Shown here piece by piece: positions 57,070 to 64,000 of a stretch of DNA of 64,000 bases; within the stretch, counting starts at the first letter, position 1; each line of letters begins with the position of its first letter. The notes under the pieces are model-generated. The model was not told where the DNA came from, did no database searches, and saw nothing but the letters and a program-made list of their open reading frames with translations. The position numbers were made by a program, and so were the translations under genes. The stretch comes from Pseudocitrobacter vendiensis (lineage in GTDB: Bacteria > Pseudomonadota > Gammaproteobacteria > Enterobacterales > Enterobacteriaceae). The stretch is taken from assembly GCF_943590815.1 (NCBI RefSeq), contig NZ_CALSBS010000005.1, positions 175,465 to 239,464 of the forward strand. Reading direction: 5' to 3'.

Positions 57070-60000
57070 TCAGAGAATAAAATCGCCGACGCTCATGGTA
57101 TTGGCATTCACCCCATCCAGTGTGATGACATCGTTCCCGATAGTGATGGTGGCATCACCGGCAACGGTCGTGACACGCACCTGAGCCGCAAAGTTGGTGA
57201 TGTTTAACAACCGCAGGTCGATGAAATCCTGTCCACCAGCCGCATTGCTGTCGAAACCGGAGATAAGGTCGCGCCCAAAGCTTGCAGAGAACGCAAAAGT
57301 GTCATTCCCGGCATCCCCGTTCATGGTGTCGTTTCCGGCCCCACCGTTAAGAATGTCGTTGCCTGCACCGCCCGTGAGAACGTCATTACCTGCGCCACCC
57401 AGCAGCGTATCGGTACCGCCGTCGCCCTGAAGGGTATCGTTACCGTCGCCGCCATCCAGGCGATCGCTGCCGTTCCCACCGCGCAGCAGATCGTTACCGC
57501 CAAGCCCGGAGAGCGAATCGTTGCCATTTCCGCCGGTCATGGTGTTGGCCAGTGCATTGCCGGTACCGGTGTAGTTACCGTTGCCGGTGAAGACCAGTTG
57601 CTCGACGTTATCGGCCAGCACATAACTGACGAGGCTGGTTTCCACCACATCCGTTCCCGCATTGACGCCTTCACTGACAACATCGCCCAGGTTATCCACG
57701 ATATAGGTATCATTACCGGTGCCACCGGACATAGTGTCGGCATCCAGCCCTCCGTTCAGCGTGTCGTCTCCGGCTTCGCCTTCCAGGATATCCCGGCCCG
57801 CACCGCCATCGAGCGTGTCGTTTCCGGCACCGCCTATCAGCGTGTCATCGCCCCCCAGCCCTGACAGCACATCACTACCGCCCTCGCCGCGCAGAATGTC
57901 GCTTCCTGCGGTACCTGTGAGGTTGTTGGATTGATTGTTGCCAACGTTGAGATCGCCGACCACCTGCGTTGCCGCAGACGTCAGCACGACCGGCGGGTTG
58001 CCTTCGTCGTCACGGACAGTGACCATCACCTGTAGCGTCCGACCAACAACCGTCTGGGTCGGCGTATAGGTCGCGGCGGTTGCGCCATTAATGTTGACGA
58101 AGCCGTTGCCATTGCTCATTCGCCACTGGTAGCTGAAGTTACCGCCGCTTAGGCCGTCAGCGTCCGCAATCCCGGAGACAATGGCGGTCAGCGTCAGGCT
58201 CTCGGTTGGGGTCAAATCGTTAATGACCGGCAGCCCCGTGGTGGGCTGATTTCGCGGGGTAACGGCTTGTGTGGGCGACGAAATAATCCGCTCGGCGTCG
58301 CCCATACGGTCGGTGAAGCTGGCGACGACGCGTAACTGCGCGCCCTGTAACCCGTTAGGTACACGGAATTCAGGGCCAGTCGCCTGATCCAGCCATTGCC
58401 CTCCGCTCAGTGCCTGCCACGTCAGGGTGACCACGGTCGCTGCGGCAATCCCATTACCATCTCGCAAATTCGTGAGGTCGGCGCGCAGTAAATCCCCCTG
58501 CGAAGGCGTGGTGTCGCTGATGGCCAGACTTCCGGTCGCTGCCTGCGCAGTGACCCACAGTTGCTCGCCATCACCAAACTCCACTTTTTCGATGTTAAGC
58601 AACCGGTCGACGCCATCATCGTTGACCAACCCGGCTGCTGGTGTGGCATGGTCCACTCTCAGGCTGCCATCCGCCATGCGGGTAAAGAGGTAGTTACTGC
58701 TCAGGTCCCGATAAAGCGCAATATCCGTTTCCGTTCCAGCGCCTTCACGCAGAATCTCGCGCACCATCGTAATCTGGTTCGGTTTCAGGGTGCCCGCCAG
58801 CATGTAGGATTTCAGCTCATTCAGGCTATCGGCGCTGGTGACGCCCGCCAGGCCGCTTACCGCCAGACGGACGTTCAGCCAGGCATCGCCATCGATAATG
58901 TCATCGCCAGCCTTACCCATCATCCTGTCGCTGCCGCCGCCGCCGAGCAGAATATCGCCGCCGTTATCCGGGTTAAACACCACCGCATTCGGATTGTTGC
59001 TTCGCGCCCCCCCGATAACGCTCTGTAACCCGCTGATGCGATCGACCCCTTCCTGAGTCAGGTTGTTTGACAGCGGCACACCCTGAACAGGTGCGGTACC
59101 AATAGGTTGTTCGGTTCCTATCAGCACGTCGTTGAACTTCCAGCCTGACAGCCCTTCAACGAGGTCGAAGCGGTCTCGCAGAATAAACTCCTGCTGGTTT
59201 ACGAAGATAGGAATGCCGAGATCCGAGTTCGCCCCATTAGGATCGCCCTTATGGATAGCCCAGTCGAACCCCGCCATGCCATTGTTACGCTGGATACCGG
59301 CACCCTGCACCATGATGTCGTCACCCGCTTCGCCATCGTAGTCGGTGTCGTTGCCCTGACCATTGAGAATGTCGTGGCCGATGATGGTGCTGTTGAAGAA
59401 GAGCTCAGAGTTCTCACCAGTGAGAGTATCAAAACCATCGCCGCCCTCCAGCCAGTCATCGCCTTCATTGCCCAACAGGGCATCGCCGCCAGAGCCGCCA
59501 AGCACGAAGTCGTTATCGCGTCCGGCGAAGACTTCCTGTGCATCTTCGCCCACCGACAGGAAATCGCTGCCGCTGCCACCGAAGATCAGATCGTTTCCGT
59601 TACCGGAGAAGATAACGTCGTGGCCTGCGTCTCCATGCAGGAAATCTGCCCCGCCGATGGGCGTGTTGGTGTCGGTAATGATGTCGTTTCCGTCGCCCCC
59701 GTGCACCACGTCAGCTTCATCGCCCCCGTCCAGACGGTCGTCGCCGCCATCCCCCCACAGGCTGTCGATACCTTTTCCGCCGATGAGGGTATCGTTCCCG
59801 GCGGAACCACCGAGCACCACGTGTCCGTCACCGGAGTATTTCAGATAAGCACCGTCGGATGCTCCATCACCATTCACATCGCCGGTAGCGGCACGACGTA
59901 CCAGCAACGGCGTCAGCAAATCTTTCAGCGGATTGCCCCAGGTCGGGTCCGCATCCGTTTGCAGCGCGCGGTTCACTTCGAAGATGTAGTCCGCCGTCTG

Positions 60001-62340
60001 GAACAGGTGAGCCGGAAGATGTGACGACCCGGCAGCACCCAGGTCACTGTTACGCATCACCAGCGCCGAGAAGGAGTTCGCTTCCAGTTCGTTGAGCATA
60101 TTCAGCCCCTGAGTGCGGCTGAGGTAGTAGAAACGGTCGCCGTCCTGCAACATCTCCATCTGGGTTTCAAAGACAAAGTTGAAGGTTGAGCCGAGCATGC
60201 CGCCAAACTCATTTTTCCGCTCTGCCAGGCCGCCAATCCAGAAATCAACATTATTCAGGCCTGATTCTTTTGTCGCCCAGTCGCCGGTGCTGTTGAAGAA
60301 ATCCATGGCATCGGCGGGTGGCGAAGTCGTGTCATTGCCAAAGAGCAGGAAATTCACCGCCGCGCGTTTGCCCTCAATGGTTGACGCGGCAAGGATCGAC
60401 TCATGCTGACCGTAGGCCGCCATAAAGTTGATGATTGACGCCGGATTTTTCAGGAACGAGGCGAAATCCGCCCAACTGGTATAAGGCCGCAGTTGGCTGT
60501 TTCCGCTCAGTTCATAGAACTGTTCACGCGCCTGATTCAGGGTTGGCATCCCGGTTTCACGCCCACGGGCGATGTTCAGCGCGCCTAAATCCAACGGCAG
60601 GCCGACCAGGTTATTACGTAGCGCATCGGTAATAAATTCATCGATTTCGTTACCAACCTGCCGTGACATTCCACGCACAATGGCGCCAATCGCCTGGTCG
60701 TCAGAAATGATTTGTCCATTAAATTCATTAAACGCTACCGGGTTCAGAAAAGCCTGAATAAGACCAACATCATCCCCCTGCATCGCCATATTGGTACGAT
60801 CAACAGTTTCCGTCAGCATCGAGTGACCAAAACGGTAGACCACGTGGGCAAACTCGGCAAAAATCGCCGGGTTAATATCCGCGCTGTTCGAGAAGACAAA
60901 CGGGTCGATGGCAGGCTGCACGGTACGGCCAAACTCTTCGAACACAAGGTGCTGATACTGCATTTCCGTGGCGAAGCGCGCGGCCTGGAACAGGTATTCA
61001 CCGTTCCATTGCAGTGAAGTAAGATTCGCCGGAATCGCGGTTATCTGATGATCCGGCATCAGCCATTGATTGATGAGATCGACATCGTTGGTTGCCAGCA
61101 GCGTGTTTTTGTACTCTTCCACCAAACGGTTATGCTCGCTATGGAATACCGAGTGCACCGCCGTTAAGCCGATGTTTTCATTCCCACGTCCGTCGCCGGT
61201 AATAAAGTGGCGGGCAAGAAGTTCGTCATCATACGTGCCTGCAACCGGCGCACCGCCAATAGCGGTATCGGCATCGGCCGTTAGCCCTGCGGTAGGGACC
61301 GCACTGTGGGCAATATCATCAAGGAAAGCGTGCCCGGTGCGCAATGTTCCCGCTGGAAGTGGTCCGCCGTTGGCCTCGAACAGCCCGCCAGTAGTCACAA
61401 TTTGTACCTTCCCATTTTCACTGAGGATCAAATTACCGTAGCGGTCTGTTGCCAGTAACGGAACATTAAATACATCCTGATCGGTTAATTTAATGCCCAG
61501 CAGCATTTCTGCCTGCTGTTTAACATCCGCCCAGGTCGCCAGGCCACCGTTGGCACCTTCTAATAAATGACCTGTTGGAACCGGTTTCCCATCTACCATG
61601 ACATATTCACGAATAAATATTTGGTGGGAAGGATGAGAGGTATAGGTTTGGTTCTGGTCGATAAAAGGCGTGGTCAGGTTAACGGTATTATGATTTTCAT
61701 CCACCTGCGAGCGTGTCAGGACCATAAAGTTAGTGCTGGAACCTGGAACAAATAATGGATCATCTTCCTGAAGAGGAATAAATACAATGCCATTTCCCGC
61801 TTTGGGAATTAAATCCAGACCATGGTCAAAGAATTGGCCAAAGAACGTCATCCAGCCATTAAATGCCGGGGATAAACCGATATCAGGCGAGAGGTTAGGA
61901 ATGGATAAACTGCCATTATCTGATACCGTTCCGCCGCCAGGAGAACCCGAAAGTTCTTCATGCGCCTCAATTGCCGCCGGGTTTGAGTCGGTCTGGTCTG
62001 AGATCAGATTACTGATAATACGTGGGTCTGCGTCAATAACCGTTGCACCATTCAACTGGGTGTAGCTGGTCATTGCGTCGGCATCCGCCCAGTTGATAGT
62101 CGTCAGCCTCGGCATAGTTTGATCGGCAGAACCATACAGTTCCTGCCCCGGTAACAGGTTGTTCCAGGAACCATCGACAGTGCGTATCCCATACGGTAAC
62201 AGAGGGCTGGAGACGAGGTCGCGCAGGAGATCGCCATTGATACTGCCATCAGTATTGGTTGCTGCTTCGGAGATCTTGATTTGCTTCAAAATAAATTCAA
62301 GATCGTGCAGTGTGACGGTGAAATCATATTGTGAGGCCAT
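57070..62340 (-). CDS. Secreted RTX haem peroxidase (animal-type peroxidase domain + RTX repeats)
   Basis: The ATG at 62340 (MASQYDFTVTLHDLEFILKQ) has AGAGG eight bases ahead, better than two upstream starts; it gives 1756 residues. There is no Sec signal. Residues about 160-810 form a peroxidase-cyclooxygenase superfamily domain with all key residues: distal Gln169, haem-ester Asp172 and His173 (FGQFFDHGLD), Arg385 and Glu388 (GDGRGNENIG), proximal His506 (YRFGHSM) and its Asn589 partner (LNIARGRE). An insert of some 200 residues separates the distal motif from Arg385. A VNGDGASDG segment leads to a first RTX block (about 840-1155), two Ig-like stretches (1270-1460), a second RTX block (1465-1685), and a C-terminal secretion signal ending VGDFIL. 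Roughly 30 nonapeptides are present. Known relatives oxidise halides or small substrates; function in this host is unproven. Confidence 0.92.
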   Translation of the reverse strand: MASQYDFTVTLHDLEFILKQIKISEAATNTDGSINGDLLRDLVSSPLLPYGIRTVDGSWNNLLPGQELYGSADQTMPRLTTINWADADAMTSYTQLNGATVIDADPRIISNLISDQTDSNPAAIEAHEELSGSPGGGTVSDNGSLSIPNLSPDIGLSPAFNGWMTFFGQFFDHGLDLIPKAGNGIVFIPLQEDDPLFVPGSSTNFMVLTRSQVDENHNTVNLTTPFIDQNQTYTSHPSHQIFIREYVMVDGKPVPTGHLLEGANGGLATWADVKQQAEMLLGIKLTDQDVFNVPLLATDRYGNLILSENGKVQIVTTGGLFEANGGPLPAGTLRTGHAFLDDIAHSAVPTAGLTADADTAIGGAPVAGTYDDELLARHFITGDGRGNENIGLTAVHSVFHSEHNRLVEEYKNTLLATNDVDLINQWLMPDHQITAIPANLTSLQWNGEYLFQAARFATEMQYQHLVFEEFGRTVQPAIDPFVFSNSADINPAIFAEFAHVVYRFGHSMLTETVDRTNMAMQGDDVGLIQAFLNPVAFNEFNGQIISDDQAIGAIVRGMSRQVGNEIDEFITDALRNNLVGLPLDLGALNIARGRETGMPTLNQAREQFYELSGNSQLRPYTSWADFASFLKNPASIINFMAAYGQHESILAASTIEGKRAAVNFLLFGNDTTSPPADAMDFFNSTGDWATKESGLNNVDFWIGGLAERKNEFGGMLGSTFNFVFETQMEMLQDGDRFYYLSRTQGLNMLNELEANSFSALVMRNSDLGAAGSSHLPAHLFQTADYIFEVNRALQTDADPTWGNPLKDLLTPLLVRRAATGDVNGDGASDGAYLKYSGDGHVVLGGSAGNDTLIGGKGIDSLWGDGGDDRLDGGDEADVVHGGDGNDIITDTNTPIGGADFLHGDAGHDVIFSGNGNDLIFGGSGSDFLSVGEDAQEVFAGRDNDFVLGGSGGDALLGNEGDDWLEGGDGFDTLTGENSELFFNSTIIGHDILNGQGNDTDYDGEAGDDIMVQGAGIQRNNGMAGFDWAIHKGDPNGANSDLGIPIFVNQQEFILRDRFDLVEGLSGWKFNDVLIGTEQPIGTAPVQGVPLSNNLTQEGVDRISGLQSVIGGARSNNPNAVVFNPDNGGDILLGGGGSDRMMGKAGDDIIDGDAWLNVRLAVSGLAGVTSADSLNELKSYMLAGTLKPNQITMVREILREGAGTETDIALYRDLSSNYLFTRMADGSLRVDHATPAAGLVNDDGVDRLLNIEKVEFGDGEQLWVTAQAATGSLAISDTTPSQGDLLRADLTNLRDGNGIAAATVVTLTWQALSGGQWLDQATGPEFRVPNGLQGAQLRVVASFTDRMGDAERIISSPTQAVTPRNQPTTGLPVINDLTPTESLTLTAIVSGIADADGLSGGNFSYQWRMSNGNGFVNINGATAATYTPTQTVVGRTLQVMVTVRDDEGNPPVVLTSAATQVVGDLNVGNNQSNNLTGTAGSDILRGEGGSDVLSGLGGDDTLIGGAGNDTLDGGAGRDILEGEAGDDTLNGGLDADTMSGGTGNDTYIVDNLGDVVSEGVNAGTDVVETSLVSYVLADNVEQLVFTGNGNYTGTGNALANTMTGGNGNDSLSGLGGNDLLRGGNGSDRLDGGDGNDTLQGDGGTDTLLGGAGNDVLTGGAGNDILNGGAGNDTMNGDAGNDTFAFSASFGRDLISGFDSNAAGGQDFIDLRLLNITNFAAQVRVTTVAGDATITIGNDVITLDGVNANTMSVGDFIL

Positions 62341-62912
62341 AACCATTACCTCTTTATTAATTAACATGTTTTGCGCTTTCCCTGCACTGTGTAATGACAG
62401 GCGGAAAAAGAGCGAGCGGGAGCAGATAAAATCAATTATCTGTTACTATTGCAACTTCCCTTTTGTCATTAATGAATATCTTGTTAACTCAAGATAATAA
62501 TTGAGAGGTAAGCGTTATCTCCTGACAAAATGCTTAAGTGAAACCGTCATATTTAATCACTAGTGGTGATGAAAATTAAATATACAGGCAGACTGAAGCC
62601 TCAACAGAAGTGAGTACGTAAAAAAACAGTCATTACGTTAATTTATAAAAAAGTATCGCTCATATTGATTACCAGACTAATATAGTTGCCACGCGTTATT
62701 ATTGTAATATTAAATATGAAGGCTCACTACTTTCTTAGTATCATACTTTTTCATTAAAAAAGGGCGATGAATACTCATTTTGTCATATATCTTTCAGAGC
62801 GCTAACTTAATGAGATTGAATCATTTTTTTGGTGAATATATTTATTGATGTTGTCGAGAAATATTCTCAATAAACGAGCGGGATACACACGCATTGCTCC
62901 ATAACAATCTAG
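62341..62912. other. AT-rich intergenic region upstream of the peroxidase operon
   Basis: This 572-bp stretch between yeiW and the RTX peroxidase is strikingly AT-rich compared with its neighbours, suggesting silencing by H-NS-type proteins and acquired origin. A possible minus-strand promoter is TTGCAA, 17 bp, TTTTAT (about 62425-62454). A small dyad ATCAC-TAGTG-GTGAT lies at 62557-62571. No convincing gene or regulator was seen. Confidence 0.5.
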
Positions 62913-63167
62913 TTACGGCAGCGTATCTTCTTCCAGTTTGAGCAGATAAACCATCGCCTCATCACGATGCGTTTTACACATCTCACGCGCGGGTTGCAGG
63001 CCCCCGCAAACCAGAGGACGTTCCGGCATGCCAAAAATCTTACACAGATTATTATCCGCAAGCTGGATGCAACGGGTATTTGCAGGCTTGCCATTTGGCA
63101 TGCCTGGGATCGGGCTGGAGATAGACGGCGCGATGCAGCAGGCCCCACAATCCGGGCGACATTCCAT
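62913..63167 (-). CDS. yeiW: YkgJ-family cysteine-cluster protein YeiW
   Basis: The 84-residue start [20 protein letters not shown] at 63167 matches E. coli YeiW; a 12-residue upstream extension is unlikely. Conserved cysteines ([27 protein letters not shown]) form the metal or Fe-S binding pattern of the YkgJ/UPF0153 family, whose function is unknown. It is divergent from efpL as in E. coli. Confidence 0.9.
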   Translation of the reverse strand: MECRPDCGACCIAPSISSPIPGMPNGKPANTRCIQLADNNLCKIFGMPERPLVCGGLQPAREMCKTHRDEAMVYLLKLEEDTLP

Positions 63168-63317
63168 AATGTAGACTCTTATCAGGGGCGCAATGGCGCG
63201 CACAGTATCACCTTTTAGCGGAAGATAGCAAAACCCTTCAATTCCTCTTGCCTGAAAGGCCCGTCGCGAGTACTTTTACGCGATATTTTTGACACCCTTG
63301 TACACAGGATAAATGCA

Positions 63318-63890
63318 ATGCCAAGAGCGAATGAAATTAAGAAAGGTATGGTGCTGAATTACAACGGCAAATTGCTGATTGTTAAAGATATTGATATTCA
63401 GTCACCGAGCGCCCGTGGCGCTGCAACGCTGTATAAAATGCGTTTCTCCGATGTGCGCACCGGCCTGAAAGTTGAAGAGCGTTTTAAAGGCGACGATATC
63501 CTCGATACCGTTACGCTGAACCGCCGCTTTGTTGACTTCTCTTATGTTGACGGTAACGAATACGTCTTTATGGATAAAGAAGACTATACCCCGTACACCT
63601 TCACTAAAGATCAGATTGAAGAAGAGCTGCTGTTCATTCCTGAAGGCGGCATGCCGGATATGCAGGTTCTGCTGTGGGACGGCCAGCTGCTGGCGCTGGA
63701 ACTGCCGCAGACCGTTGATCTGGAAATCGTCGAAACGGCACCGGGCATTAAAGGTGCGTCTGCGAGTGCACGAAACAAACCGGCTACGCTGACCACCGGC
63801 CTCGTTATTCAGGTTCCTGAATACCTGAGCGCGGGCGAAAAAATCCGTATTCATATTGAAGAAAAACGTTATATGGGTCGCGCGGACTAA
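63318..63890 (+). CDS. efpL: Elongation factor P-like protein
   Basis: The 190-residue EF-P paralogue (YeiP) has the three beta-barrel domains of EF-P: KOW-like domain 1 (1-65), middle (66-125) and OB C-terminal (126-190). The domain 1 loop reads [14 protein letters not shown], longer than the modified-lysine loop of EF-P and carrying an arginine at the tip. Recent work on E. coli EfpL shows it relieves ribosome stalling at proline-containing motifs without lysine modification. Length and start match E. coli. A BIME follows. Confidence 0.95.
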   Translation: MPRANEIKKGMVLNYNGKLLIVKDIDIQSPSARGAATLYKMRFSDVRTGLKVEERFKGDDILDTVTLNRRFVDFSYVDGNEYVFMDKEDYTPYTFTKDQIEEELLFIPEGGMPDMQVLLWDGQLLALELPQTVDLEIVETAPGIKGASASARNKPATLTTGLVIQVPEYLSAGEKIRIHIEEKRYMGRAD

Positions 63891-63898
63891 TCGCGATG

Positions 63899-64000
63899 CC
63901 TACGCCTGATGCGCTTCGCTTATCAGGCCTACAAGGTCGGTGCAATTCATCAAATTGTTTTCACTTGTAGGCCGGGCAAGCGCAGCGCCCCCGGCGAGCA
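63899..64000. repeat. BIME behind efpL (runs to window edge)
   Basis: A REP variant (CGCCTGATGCGCTTCGCTTA, from about 63903, then TCAGGC) and an opposed unit from about 63967 (GTAGGCCGGGCAAGCGCAGC) form a pair like the one beside mglC. The second unit ends close to the window edge, so more copies may follow. Confidence 0.85.

Noticed and set aside
57300..57900. Tandem DNA repeats on the plus strand
   Set aside because: They are the coding sequence of RTX nonapeptides in the peroxidase gene, not an independent repeat element.
59251..60024. 257-codon plus-strand frame opposite the RTX region
   Set aside because: Shadow of the repetitive GGxGxD coding sequence; low-complexity Val/Ala/Ile pattern.

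Overview
This window is chromosomal DNA from a member of the Enterobacteriaceae. Gene order and protein sequences follow the Escherichia/Salmonella/Citrobacter segment bglX-dld-pbpG-yohCD-dusC-yohJK-cdd-sanA-preTA-mglCAB-galS-yeiB-folE-yeiG-cirA-lysP-yeiE-yeiH-nfo-yeiI-nupX-psuGK-fruAKB-setB-yeiW-yeiP(efpL). REP/BIME palindromes of the E. coli type lie between several genes. The accessory genes between these landmarks suggest a Citrobacter- or Enterobacter-like genome rather than E. coli K-12, but the genus cannot be fixed from sequence reading alone.

Layout. 1-2818: a two-gene operon (a cytoplasmic GH28-type polygalacturonase relative, then a GPH-family sugar-oligomer permease cut by the window edge). 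3254-10851: bglX, dld, a GNAT acetyltransferase, a REP array, pbpG, yohC, yohD. 10846-14208: an intact mdtQ-like outer-membrane efflux lipoprotein, a SAM methyltransferase, dusC; yohF of E. coli is absent. 14271-20304: a complete 3-hydroxybenzoate/gentisate catabolic island, mhbTDHIM divergent from the LysR gene mhbR; its products carry an imported aromatic acid to fumarate and pyruvate. 20410-27375: yohJK, cdd with a CRP/CytR promoter, sanA, a decayed HipA-like toxin fragment followed by an intact HTH gene, the dihydropyrimidine dehydrogenase preTA, and a DUF1097 membrane protein. 27568-34527: galactose transport and control (mglBAC, galS), yeiB, folE. 34642-43077: a YbfB/YjiJ-family MFS gene, yeiG, three BIME copies, cirA with a Fur box, lysP, yeiE/yeiH. 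43158-52400: nfo, yeiI, a pseudouridine unit psuK-psuG-nupX (rihB and yeiL of E. coli are absent), and fruBKA with two Cra sites.

52772-63890: setB, then the most unusual locus, a three-gene type I secretion cluster for a 1756-residue extracellular protein. That protein joins an animal-type haem peroxidase domain to about 30 RTX calcium-binding nonapeptides and a C-terminal secretion signal. Its ABC ATPase and membrane-fusion protein follow in the same operon; no TolC-type gene is present, so the housekeeping TolC is presumably borrowed. yeiW, efpL (yeiP) and another BIME close the window.

No rRNA, tRNA, insertion sequence, integrase or CRISPR array was recognised.
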